The notes under the pieces were generated by a model, which was not told where the DNA came from, made no database searches, and saw only the letters and a program-made list of their open reading frames with translations. The translations under genes were made by a program, and so were the position numbers. Positions 1 through 6,109 of a stretch of DNA of 9,470 nt are shown here, piece after piece. Source of the DNA: an uncultured Collinsella sp. (GTDB taxonomy: Bacteria; Actinomycetota; Coriobacteriia; Coriobacteriales; Coriobacteriaceae); NCBI GenBank assembly GCA_900554455.1, contig USHT01000029.1:1-9470 (forward strand), read 5' to 3'. How positions within the stretch are numbered: position 1 is the stretch's first letter; every line of letters starts with the position of its first letter.

Positions 1-130
1 TGGCCCGGTGGCGCTGACGCTCGGCATCTACTCGGTGTCGCGCTTCCTGTATGCCGTTGCCGTTGTCCTGACCGTTATCTCGGGCGCTCAGTACTTCTGG
101 AACTGCCGCAAGATCGTCTTTTCGGTCTAG
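1..130 (+). CDS. pgsA: C-terminus of phosphatidylglycerophosphate synthase (partial)
   Basis: An open frame beginning at base 2 runs 42 codons to the TAG at 128-130; the 5' part lies outside the window. The residues form a hydrophobic segment (LYAVAVVLTVISGAQYF) followed by a short basic tail (NCRKIVF). This matches the last membrane helix and cytoplasmic tail of CDP-diacylglycerol-glycerol-3-phosphate 3-phosphatidyltransferase, the membrane enzyme that commits CDP-diacylglycerol to phosphatidylglycerol. The catalytic CDP-alcohol phosphotransferase motif is not in the window, so the name rests on this tail and on the neighbourhood: pgsA directly precedes cinA-recA in many Gram-positive bacteria. 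The cinA start lies 12 bp after the stop, so the two are probably cotranscribed. Another polytopic membrane protein cannot be excluded. Confidence 0.65.
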   Translation, partial: GPVALTLGIYSVSRFLYAVAVVLTVISGAQYFWNCRKIVFSV

Positions 131-142
131 GTCCTGGTAGGT

Positions 143-673
143 ATGACGGAATCATTTGAGCAGATTGCCGCGCATAACGAAGAGCTCGCACGCGATATTG
201 TCGAGCGTGCAAGCGTTCGCGGTGTGACGGTTTCGACGGCTGAATCTCTGACGGCGGGCATGATCGCCTCGACGATCGCCGATATCCCCGGTGCCTCGGC
301 GGTGCTTCGCGGCGGTGCGGTGACGTACTGCGACGAGATTAAGCATCGCGTGCTCGGCGTTGAGCAAGAGACGCTCGACAGCTATACCGCGGTGTCGTAT
401 CAGACGGCGCGCGAGATGGCTGCCGGTTCGCTGGAGCTGTACCAGAGCGATATTGCAGTGAGCGCAACGGGTTATGCCGGCCCCGGCGGTGGCACTGAGG
501 ACGATCCGGCTGGCTCTTTCTATATTGGCTGGGCGTATCGTTCCGCCGATGGGGGCGTGCCGGTCGTGGACTCTGTGCGCTGCCACTATGAGGGCGACCG
601 TTCGTGTGTTCGTGCCCATGCGGTCGCGGAGGCACTGGGTCGCATTGTCTGTGTGCTCGATTCTATGGAATAG
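143..673 (+). CDS. cinA: CinA C-terminal-type nicotinamide-nucleotide amidohydrolase (PncC)
   Basis: This 176-residue protein consists only of the CinA C-terminal domain, which in studied members deamidates nicotinamide mononucleotide to nicotinate mononucleotide in NAD recycling. Visible family motifs are STAESLTAGMIAS near residues 31-43, DIPGASAVLRGGAVTY near 47-62 and the glycine-rich ATGYAGPGGGT near 108-118 (usually TGIAGPGGGT). The N-terminal MoaB/CinA domain of the two-domain CinA of Bacillus or Streptococcus is absent, so this is the short stand-alone form like E. coli PncC/YgaD. The start is ATG 143, behind a weak ribosome site; no better start gives the family N-terminus. It lies between pgsA and recA, the classical cinA-recA linkage, but a terminator and a separate recA promoter follow, so it should not be strictly co-regulated with recA. 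The family call is firm; the enzymatic role is inferred from the family. Confidence 0.9.
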   Translation: MTESFEQIAAHNEELARDIVERASVRGVTVSTAESLTAGMIASTIADIPGASAVLRGGAVTYCDEIKHRVLGVEQETLDSYTAVSYQTAREMAAGSLELYQSDIAVSATGYAGPGGGTEDDPAGSFYIGWAYRSADGGVPVVDSVRCHYEGDRSCVRAHAVAEALGRIVCVLDSME

Positions 674-680
674 ACGTGTT

Positions 681-704
681 TTAAGGGGCCTCCGAGCCCC
701 TTAA
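681..704 (+). terminator. Hairpin terminator after cinA
   Basis: A perfect 9-bp stem (TTAAGGGGC at 681-689, GCCCCTTAA at 696-704) closes a 6-base loop, starting 7 bases after the cinA stop. The G/C core is flanked by A/T pairs, but only a short T-poor tail (TTGTGG) follows. It is therefore a plausible but not textbook intrinsic terminator; T-rich bases also lie on the opposite side (GTGTTTT). Confidence 0.6.
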
Positions 705-871
705 TTGTGGAGATAGGGACCTCCGGCGAATTTGATCTTTGTGCAGGTAGTAGTCGTAATCTTGCTCGTCATGCCTTGCTTGGTTCACCTGCGGTCAAGT
801 TTTTGGTCAGTTTTTGGTCGGCGTTTGGTTGGGTTTTGGAAAGGTCGGCTGCATATGATTTATCTGAACGG
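705..871 (+). other. Upstream region of recA with 11-bp phased T-tract repeats
   Basis: I see no credible gene between the cinA terminator and the recA promoter; the short open frames here have no recognisable product or ribosome site. The notable part is 799-843, where GTTTTTGGTCA (799-809) and GTTTTTGGTCG (810-820) are near-identical 11-bp units. They are followed by two degenerate copies, GCGTTTGGTTG (821-831) and a GGTTTTGGAAAG stretch (832-843). T-tracts spaced at about one helical turn are expected to bend DNA. Their place about 30 bp upstream of the -35 box suggests an effect on the recA promoter, which is inference only. Confidence 0.4.
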
Positions 872-900
872 TTGACCACGAACAGCCGTTCGTTTATTAT
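872..900 (+). promoter_or_regulatory. recA promoter
   Basis: A housekeeping sigma promoter is visible with -35 TTGACC (872-877), a spacer of exactly 17 bp and -10 TATTAT (895-900). Each box differs from consensus at one base. Transcription would start near 907, leaving a leader of about 24 nt that carries the recA ribosome site. Confidence 0.8.
879..892 (+). promoter_or_regulatory. LexA (SOS) operator of recA
   Basis: CGAACAGCCGTTCG is a palindrome of CGAAC-N4-GTTCG form, the arrangement of the LexA/DinR box of Bacillus and actinobacteria. It lies wholly inside the 17-bp spacer between the recA -35 and -10 boxes, so LexA bound here would block RNA polymerase directly. This indicates damage-inducible expression of recA and, by cotranscription, recX. 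No lexA gene is in the window. Confidence 0.85.
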
Positions 901-917
901 CGATGCAGGTTGTTAAG

Positions 918-923
918 AGGAGG
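918..923 (+). promoter_or_regulatory. recA ribosome binding site
   Basis: AGGAGG, 7 bases before the ATG at 931, fixes the recA start there. An in-frame TTG at 910 would add seven residues, but it lies upstream of this site and would encode part of the Shine-Dalgarno sequence itself. Confidence 0.85.
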
Positions 924-930
924 GCTATTC

Positions 931-2079
931 ATGGCCAAGAATTCAGGTCCCGTACGTACCGTTCATGCTCGCACGACGGGTAAAGAGCGCGATGAGATGA
1001 TCGCCACCACCAAGGCCGAGATCGAGAAGAAATTCGGCCAGGGTTCCATCATGAGGTACGGCGACGGTGGTCCCGAGCTCGAGGTCGAGGCTATTCCCAC
1101 GGGCGCTCTGGCACTTGATGCCGCTCTGGGTATCGGCGGTGTGCCGCGCGGCCGAATCGTCGAGATCTACGGTCCCGAGTCCTCCGGTAAGACGACGCTT
1201 TCGCTCGAGATCCTGGCCGAGGCCCAGGCAATGGGTGGCGTTGTGGCATTTATCGATGCCGAGCACGCGCTTGATCCCACGTATGCCGCGCGCATCGGCG
1301 TGGATATCGACGAGGTGCTCATTTCCCAGCCCGATACGGGTGAGCAGGCGCTCGAGATCGTTGACATGCTTGTGCGTTCCGGCGCCATCGATGCCATCGT
1401 CGTTGACTCCGTCGCTGCGCTGACCCCGCGTGCCGAGATCGAGGGAGAAATCGGCGACACTACGGTCGGTCTTCAGGCTCGCCTGATGAGCCAGGCGCTC
1501 CGCAAGCTCGCCGGCTCGCTGTCCAAGTCTAACACGACGTGCATCTTCATTAACCAGCTGCGTGAGAAGATCGGCGTCATGTTCGGCAACCCCGAGACCA
1601 CGACGGGCGGCCGCGCCCTTAAGTTCTTCTCTTCGGTTCGTATCGACATTCGCCGTATCGACAGCATTAAGCTTAAGGACGAGGTTATCGGTAACCGCGT
1701 GCGCGCTAAGGTCGTTAAGAACAAGGTGGCAGCTCCGTTCCGTTCTGCTGAGTTCGACATCATGTACGGTACGGGCATCTCTAAGGAGGGCTCGATTCTG
1801 GACATGGCTGTTGAGTGTGGCATCTGCAAGAAGATGGGCTCTTGGTTTGCCTATGGCGAGGACAAGCTCGGCAACGGTCGCGAGGCCGCCAAGGCGTTCC
1901 TGCGCGAACACCCCGATTGCGCCGACGAGATTGAGCATAAGGTCCGCCTTGCCTGCGGGCTTGAGTTTGATGACGATGCTCCGTCCGAGGTCGAGCTGAC
2001 CGATCAGCCTGCGCCTGAGGAGTTTGACGAGCTTTACGCTATCGATGGTTCCGCCATGCTCGATGATGACGACGAGTAG
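931..2079 (+). CDS. recA: RecA recombinase
   Basis: This 382-residue RecA forms ATP-dependent filaments on single-stranded DNA, drives strand exchange in homologous recombination and triggers LexA self-cleavage in the SOS response. Numbered from ATG 931, Walker A is GPESSGKT at 81-88 and Walker B is the IVVDSV segment at 156-161. The RecA signature ALRKLAGSL is at 189-197, the [10 protein letters not shown] strip at 206-215 and the GGRALKFF segment at 226-233. An N-terminal helix precedes the core. The C-terminus ends in the very acidic stretch LDDDDE, as in other RecA proteins, where the tail tempers activity. Length and motifs are normal and nothing essential is missing. It is expressed from its own LexA-controlled promoter, and recX begins 11 bp downstream. 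Confidence 0.98.
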   Translation: MAKNSGPVRTVHARTTGKERDEMIATTKAEIEKKFGQGSIMRYGDGGPELEVEAIPTGALALDAALGIGGVPRGRIVEIYGPESSGKTTLSLEILAEAQAMGGVVAFIDAEHALDPTYAARIGVDIDEVLISQPDTGEQALEIVDMLVRSGAIDAIVVDSVAALTPRAEIEGEIGDTTVGLQARLMSQALRKLAGSLSKSNTTCIFINQLREKIGVMFGNPETTTGGRALKFFSSVRIDIRRIDSIKLKDEVIGNRVRAKVVKNKVAAPFRSAEFDIMYGTGISKEGSILDMAVECGICKKMGSWFAYGEDKLGNGREAAKAFLREHPDCADEIEHKVRLACGLEFDDDAPSEVELTDQPAPEEFDELYAIDGSAMLDDDDE

Positions 2080-2090
2080 CGGTTACGCTC

Positions 2091-2783
2091 ATGTCGTATA
2101 CGGTGACCGAGGCCACGGTCGTCTATCCCGATAAGAAGGCGGCCTCCTCGTTCTCGAGCGGGTATGCGTCCAAAAAGCCTTGCGCACATATCGATTGTGA
2201 GCTTGAGGGCGGTTTTGAGCGGTCCATTTGGATTCCCGTGCGGGTCGCGCGGCTGTATGTCAAAAACCGCCCCGATCTTCCCTGCGATTGGGACAACTTT
2301 CGTGAGGCGGTGCAGCTCATCGAGCGTAAATGTGCACTTACCATGGTGACCGAGATGTTATCGCGCCGCGACCATGCGACGGGCGAGGTCCGTGACAAGC
2401 TGGCTCGCTACGGCTTTCACCAGCCTGCGATCGATTTCGCCGTCGAGCGCGCTACCGAGTATCACTTTTTAGACGAGAACCGCTTTTGCTCGTACTTTAT
2501 CGAGGAGCGCAAGCGGCGCGGTTGGGGACAGCGCAAAATCGAGACCGAGCTCAAGCGCCGTCATGTCGTGCTCGATGACATTCCCGGTTATCCTGAGGAT
2601 TATTTTGCCGTCGAAGACGATTTGGCGCGTGCGTCAGCCCTGCTCGCCAAGCGGCGTGTTCCAGAGACGCGCGGATTCGAAAAACTGGTTCGGTTTTTGA
2701 TGGGCAAAGGCTTCTCGTATCACATCGCCGCCGATGCCGTTAAGGCACGTCTCGATTTTGAACACGAGGAATGTTCGGTTTAG
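2091..2783 (+). CDS. recX: RecX regulatory protein
   Basis: RecX proteins bind RecA filaments and modulate, usually inhibit, filament growth and recombinase activity. This 230-residue protein has the tandem three-helix RecX repeats: TEMLSRRDHATGEVRDKLARYGF near residues 86-108, then FCSYFIEERKRRGWGQRKIETEL near 129-151, with the hallmark RRGWG and a following KRRHV. A third repeat covers about 175-225 (LLAKRR, FEKLVRFLMGKGFSY). An N-terminal portion of about 75 residues precedes the repeats, as in longer Gram-positive RecX proteins. The start ATG 2091 has no clear Shine-Dalgarno sequence and lies 11 bp after the recA stop. Translation therefore probably depends on ribosomes arriving from recA, which would keep RecX low relative to RecA and make it SOS-inducible. 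Confidence 0.9.
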   Translation: MSYTVTEATVVYPDKKAASSFSSGYASKKPCAHIDCELEGGFERSIWIPVRVARLYVKNRPDLPCDWDNFREAVQLIERKCALTMVTEMLSRRDHATGEVRDKLARYGFHQPAIDFAVERATEYHFLDENRFCSYFIEERKRRGWGQRKIETELKRRHVVLDDIPGYPEDYFAVEDDLARASALLAKRRVPETRGFEKLVRFLMGKGFSYHIAADAVKARLDFEHEECSV

Positions 2784-2797
2784 GCGTATGCGTTTTG

Positions 2798-2847
2798 TGG
2801 CCCTGCCGTTCACCGCGTTTTAGCCGCCGTGCCGGGGCCATTTATTT
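2798..2847 (+). terminator. Probable terminator after recX
   Basis: TGGCCCTG (2798-2805) can pair with CCGGGGCCA-side bases 2833-2840 (six strong pairs, one G-U, one G-C) across a long G/C-rich loop. The T-rich tail TTTATTT (2841-2847) follows. It starts 14 bases after the recX stop and ends where the next promoter begins. The long loop makes it imperfect. Confidence 0.5.
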
Positions 2848-2874
2848 GACAGTTGTTGTGGTTCAACGTACGAT
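2846..2874 (+). promoter_or_regulatory. Promoter of the rny transcript
   Basis: A consensus -35 box TTGACA (2846-2851), a 17-bp spacer and a -10 box TACGAT (2869-2874) form a strong housekeeping-type promoter. It directly abuts the T-tail of the recX terminator. The expected start near 2881 is about 160 nt before the rny start codon, giving an unusually long leader. Confidence 0.75.
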
Positions 2875-2880
2875 AAACAC

Positions 2881-3029
2881 TGTCATTTGCTTTGTGATAT
2901 GTGCTCATCTGTGATGAGTTTGTTTATATGTTTATCTGTATCCGACCCGCATAAGCTGCGCCCATATTACTCAAATGTCGCGAGCCGTTCGTAAGGACGG
3001 TTCGCTTTGTTGTGTAACGAATCCATAAA
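2881..3029 (+). promoter_or_regulatory. Structured 5' leader of rny with two hairpins
   Basis: No convincing protein gene is visible in this leader. Hairpin 1 is CTCATC-TGT-GATGAG (2904-2918), a perfect 6-bp stem followed by TTTGTTT. Next to it lies a tandem 8-bp pair, TGTTTATA/TGTTTATC (2921-2936). Hairpin 2 (2980-3005) has an 11-bp stem with two G-U pairs closed by the GNRA-type tetraloop GTAA, followed by TTTGTTGT, so it resembles a terminator or attenuator. An 18-codon open frame from ATG 2975 to 3028 overlaps hairpin 2, but it has no ribosome site that I can see. No known riboswitch was recognised. Control by attenuation or by RNase Y cleavage is inference. Confidence 0.5.
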
Positions 3030-3040
3030 AAGGAGTGAGC

Positions 3041-4591
3041 ATGCCTATCATCGCAGCGCTCGTTGGCATCGTTTTGGGTGCCATCGCCGCCATTGCCTTC
3101 ATGCGCACCGCCAAGCAGGGTAGTCTTCACGAGGCCGACGAAAAGATCCAGTCGGCACATGCACAGGCTGAGTCCCTGATCGGTGATGCAAAGCGTCAGG
3201 CCGAGACCCTCAAAAAAGAGGCTCTGCTCGAGGCTAAAGAGGAGATCATCAAGAACAAGCAGGCCGCCGAGGCCGAGGACAAGCAGCGTAAGAGCGAGAT
3301 TCGTACGCTCGAGAACCGCGTGATGCAGCGCGAGGAATCCCTCGATCGCCGCAACGACGCTCTCGACAAGCGCGAGCATCAGCTGTCCAGCCAGGCCGGT
3401 CAGGTCGAGAAGCGCTCCCGTGAGCTCGAGGAACTCTGCGCAAAGCAGACCTCCGAGCTCGAGCGAATCGCCGACCTTACCCGCGAGGACGCCCACAAGG
3501 AGCTTCTCGATAAGGTTCGCGGCGAGGTCACCCACGAGGCCGCCACGATCATTCGCGAGTCCGAGCAGCAGGTTCGCGCCGAGTGCCACAAGACCGCCCA
3601 GGAGATTCTGTCCCTGGCGATTCAGCGCTGCGCTGCCGACCACACTGCCGAGGTCACCGTTACCTCCGTGCACATTCCCTCTGATGACCTCAAGGGCCGT
3701 ATCATCGGTCGCGAGGGTCGCAACATCCGGACCTTCGAGCAGGTTTCCGGCGTCAACCTCGTTATCGACGACACGCCCGAGACCGTCGTTCTTTCGAGCT
3801 TCGACCCGGTCCGTCGTGAGACCGCCCGTGTTGCCCTCGAGAACCTCATCGCCGACGGCCGCATTCACCCTGCCCGCATCGAGGAGATGTATCACAAGGC
3901 TGCCGACCTGGTTCAGCAGCGCGTGCGCGAGGCTGGCGAGCAGGCTGCCTTCGATACCGGTATCCACGACCTGCACCCCGAGATCGTCAAGACCCTTGGT
4001 GCCCTGCGCTACCGTACCTCGTTTGGTCAGAACGTGCTTCAGCACTCCCTCGAGGTCTCTGATCTGTGCGGCGTGATGGCTTCCGAGCTTGGCCTGGACG
4101 TTGTGACCGCCAAGCGCGCCGGCCTGCTGCACGACCTGGGCAAGGCAATCGACCACGACGTCGAGGGCCCGCATGCCGTCATCGGCGCCGAGCTTGCCCG
4201 CCGTTATGGCGAGAAGCCCGTTATCGTCCACGCTATCGAGGCTCACCATGCCGATGTCGACCCCAACACGGTGCTCGATGTCCTGGTGCAGGCCGCCGAT
4301 GCTGTCTCCGCCTCTCGCCCCGGTGCCCGTCGCGAGTCTGCCGAGAACTACATCAAGCGCCTTGAGAAGCTCGAGGAGATCGCCAACTCCCATGACGGCG
4401 TCGAGCGTACCTATGCCATGCAGGCTGGTCGCGAGGTCCACGTCATGGTTCAGCCGGACAAGATCTCCGATGCCCAGTCCACGGTCCTGGCTCACGATAT
4501 CGCCCATCAGATCGAGGAAGAGATGGAGTATCCCGGTCAGGTGCGCGTCGTCGTGATTCGCGAGAGCCGCGCTGTCGATATCGCTAAATAA
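3041..4591 (+). CDS. rny: Ribonuclease Y
   Basis: RNase Y is the membrane-anchored endoribonuclease that starts mRNA decay in many Gram-positive bacteria. The 516-residue protein has the expected order. A single N-terminal membrane helix ([20 protein letters not shown]) comes first. A long charged coiled coil follows (about residues 25-200, rich in E, K, R and A). A KH RNA-binding domain has [20 protein letters not shown] near 210-229. The HD phosphohydrolase domain carries QHSLEVSDL near 333 and the catalytic [10 protein letters not shown] near 362-371, with IEAHH further on. AGGAG at 3031-3035 lies 5 bases before ATG 3041. A GTG at 3035 is in frame but overlaps that site, so 3041 is preferred. 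The stop is one base before the next start codon, which implies translational coupling to the GHKL ATPase gene. Confidence 0.96.
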   Translation: MPIIAALVGIVLGAIAAIAFMRTAKQGSLHEADEKIQSAHAQAESLIGDAKRQAETLKKEALLEAKEEIIKNKQAAEAEDKQRKSEIRTLENRVMQREESLDRRNDALDKREHQLSSQAGQVEKRSRELEELCAKQTSELERIADLTREDAHKELLDKVRGEVTHEAATIIRESEQQVRAECHKTAQEILSLAIQRCAADHTAEVTVTSVHIPSDDLKGRIIGREGRNIRTFEQVSGVNLVIDDTPETVVLSSFDPVRRETARVALENLIADGRIHPARIEEMYHKAADLVQQRVREAGEQAAFDTGIHDLHPEIVKTLGALRYRTSFGQNVLQHSLEVSDLCGVMASELGLDVVTAKRAGLLHDLGKAIDHDVEGPHAVIGAELARRYGEKPVIVHAIEAHHADVDPNTVLDVLVQAADAVSASRPGARRESAENYIKRLEKLEEIANSHDGVERTYAMQAGREVHVMVQPDKISDAQSTVLAHDIAHQIEEEMEYPGQVRVVVIRESRAVDIAK

Positions 4592-4592
4592 C

Positions 4593-5678
4593 ATGAGCGA
4601 CGCGAACGAGCTCATCTCATTTATCGCGTCGATGTCGGGGGAAGGCAACCTTCGCGTCGAGGAGAACCTTGGCGAAGGGTATGTCCGCCTCCGCGTTTCG
4701 GAGGCCGAGCGGCGCCAGGCAAAGCACGACATTCAGCATGTCGAGGATATCGTCATCGAAATGCTCCGTAATGCTCGCGATGCCGGCGCCGACAAGGTCT
4801 ATCTCGCCACGACCAAGGAAGATGGCATCCGCACGCTTGTCTTTCTGGATAACGGTTCGGGCGTTCCGCAGGATATGCAAGAGCGAATCTTCGATGCCCG
4901 CGTTACCTCCAAGCTCGAGAGCATGAAGATGGACCGTTGGGGCGTTCACGGTCGTGGCATGGCATTGTTTTCGATCAAGCAGAACACCGACGAGGCCCGT
5001 GTGGTCACGTCCGGCGTCGATCTTGGTTCAGCCTTTAAGGTGAGCGTTGCAGCCGACCGCCTCAGTGAGCGTGCCGATCAGTCCAGCTGGCCCCAGGCCG
5101 TCAAGGATGAGGACGGACGTTATGTCTGTGCTCGCGGCCCGCATAATATTATTCGCGCTGCTTGTGAGTTTGCGCTCGAGGAGTTGCGTGGTTGCGATGT
5201 CTATCTTGGTTCTCCGTCTGAGATTGCCGCGACCCTTTATGCTCAGGCGTCAAGTCGGCTCGATACGTCGCGTCTCCTGTTCATTGATGACGAGAGTGAG
5301 CTTCCGGTTGTCGATCGTTTAGGCCTTGCCTCTGATGCCGAGGACTTTATCCGTATCTGCTCGGGTTTGGGTCTTGGGATGTCCGAGCGCACGGCACATC
5401 GCATTTTGGCAGGGCAGATTAAGCCCGTTCGCGGTGTGACTGCGCGTCTGCTGCGCGAGCGTGATTCGTCCTCGCATGCGCCGGCTCCTGTCGATCTCGC
5501 GAAGGATCGTCGCGGGCTACGTATTGCCAAGGATGACATGGCACAGTTTTCGCGTGCTGTGGAGCGCGACTTTAATGACCTTGCCGCCCGGTACTATCTC
5601 AACCTTTGCGGCGACCCAAAGATTCGTGTTTCGCGTGATCGAATCACTGTGACCTTCGATCTTGCCAAAGAGGAATAG
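4593..5678 (+). CDS. Uncharacterised GHKL-fold ATPase coupled to rny
   Basis: This 361-residue protein has no function I can name. It carries all the nucleotide-binding motifs of the GHKL superfamily (gyrase, Hsp90, histidine kinase, MutL). The N box is EMLRNARDAGAD (residues 56-67), the G1 box is LDNGSGVP (85-92) and a glycine-rich lid is WGVHGRGMAL (116-125), preceded by ARVTSK (102-107). The TSK plus GxxGxGxAL arrangement recalls both histidine kinases and MutL. There is no phospho-accepting H-box domain, membrane helix or sensor domain, so it is not an ordinary two-component kinase. It also lacks the length of MutL. A C-terminal segment near 250-290 (LGMSERTAHRILAG and following residues) looks like a helix-turn-helix or similar nucleic-acid-binding unit. 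The start lies one base after the rny stop, so it should be made together with RNase Y. Bacillus has the phosphodiesterase ymdB in this slot. Confidence 0.8.
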   Translation: MSDANELISFIASMSGEGNLRVEENLGEGYVRLRVSEAERRQAKHDIQHVEDIVIEMLRNARDAGADKVYLATTKEDGIRTLVFLDNGSGVPQDMQERIFDARVTSKLESMKMDRWGVHGRGMALFSIKQNTDEARVVTSGVDLGSAFKVSVAADRLSERADQSSWPQAVKDEDGRYVCARGPHNIIRAACEFALEELRGCDVYLGSPSEIAATLYAQASSRLDTSRLLFIDDESELPVVDRLGLASDAEDFIRICSGLGLGMSERTAHRILAGQIKPVRGVTARLLRERDSSSHAPAPVDLAKDRRGLRIAKDDMAQFSRAVERDFNDLAARYYLNLCGDPKIRVSRDRITVTFDLAKEE

Positions 5679-5682
5679 TGCC

Positions 5683-5711
5683 TTTACCGAGTCCGCTCGG
5701 TACGATACAGT
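5683..5711 (+). promoter_or_regulatory. Possible spoVS promoter with palindromic operator
   Basis: TTTACC (5683-5688) and TACAGT (5706-5711) are separated by 17 bp and match sigma-A-type boxes at four of six positions each. A perfect palindrome, TACCGAG-TCCG-CTCGGTA (5685-5702), overlaps the -35 box and fills the spacer. It has no T-tail, so it fits an operator better than a terminator. The promoter call is modest; the palindrome is directly visible. Confidence 0.4.
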
Positions 5712-5719
5712 TATTGCAG

Positions 5720-5736
5720 TTAAAACGTACTTTTAA
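5720..5736 (+). repeat. A/T inverted repeat in the spoVS leader
   Basis: TTAAAA (5720-5725) and TTTTAA (5731-5736) form a 6-bp inverted repeat around CGTAC, ending four bases before the spoVS ribosome site (AGGAG, 5741-5745). It could be a protein-binding site or a weak hairpin. A/T-rich arms of this size can also arise by chance. Confidence 0.35.
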
Positions 5737-5752
5737 ACGCAGGAGTTTCTTC

Positions 5753-6070
5753 ATGGATTGCCTGAAGGTATCAAGCAAATCATCGCCCGCGTCCGTTGCC
5801 GGCGCCATCGCCGGCATGGTCAAGGATGGTGTACCCGTCAACATCCAGTGTGTCGGCGCCGGTGCTGTCAACCAGGCCATTAAGGCCGTTGCCATCGCGC
5901 GCGGTTTTTTGATCCCAACCGGTTTTGATATTTCCTGCGCGCCCGTGTTCTCCGACATTCTCATTAACGGGGAGTCGCGCACGGCCATCCGCCTTTCTAT
6001 CTACGTTCACCAGATCAATCGAGCTGCTATGGATAACGTCGTCATGGATGATGTTAAGCCTGTGGCATAG
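5753..6070 (+). CDS. spoVS: SpoVS-family protein
   Basis: SpoVS is a small protein first known as a stage V sporulation factor in Bacillus, but it is also found in non-sporulating bacteria. Its fold resembles Alba, and nucleic-acid binding has been proposed, though its biochemical role is unsettled. The family signature is clear: LKVSSKSSPASVAGAIAGM at residues 3-21, then CVGAGAVNQAIKAVAIARGF (33-52), then DISCAPVFSDI and NGESRTAIRLSI to about residue 83. The protein has 105 residues against about 86 in Bacillus, with a C-terminal tail of about 20 residues (QINRAAMDNVVMDD and following). ATG 5753 is chosen because AGGAG lies 7 bases upstream and the family begins with M-x-x-LKVSSKS; an in-frame GTG at 5678 would add 25 residues unlike the family. 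It lies between the GHKL ATPase and miaB, matching the rny-spoVS-miaB order of Bacillus. Confidence 0.93.
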   Translation: MDCLKVSSKSSPASVAGAIAGMVKDGVPVNIQCVGAGAVNQAIKAVAIARGFLIPTGFDISCAPVFSDILINGESRTAIRLSIYVHQINRAAMDNVVMDDVKPVA

Positions 6071-6109
6071 CTTCTGCTAGCCTCGTTTCGCTCCCCAACG
6101 TTAGGACTT

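Noticed and set aside
743..792. GCAGGT ... ACCTGC inverted repeat upstream of recA
   Set aside because: Six-base arms separated by 38 bases are expected by chance and show no further pairing.
707..916. A 69-codon open frame between cinA and recA
   Set aside because: It runs through the T-tract repeats and the recA promoter and LexA box, has no ribosome site, and its product has no recognisable character.
943..1938. A 331-codon open frame on the - strand opposite recA
   Set aside because: It is fully contained within recA, which has unmistakable motifs. The antisense product has no family features and its length follows from codon bias.
2924..4732. A 602-codon open frame on the - strand opposite rny
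   Set aside because: It is the complement of rny and the start of the GHKL gene, produced by G/C-rich codon bias. It has low-complexity L/G/D composition, no ribosome site and no recognisable domain.
5678..5752. Extension of SpoVS to the in-frame GTG at 5678
   Set aside because: The added residues are unlike the family N-terminus, overlap the palindrome and possible promoter, and the GTG lacks a ribosome site, whereas ATG 5753 has AGGAG at good spacing.
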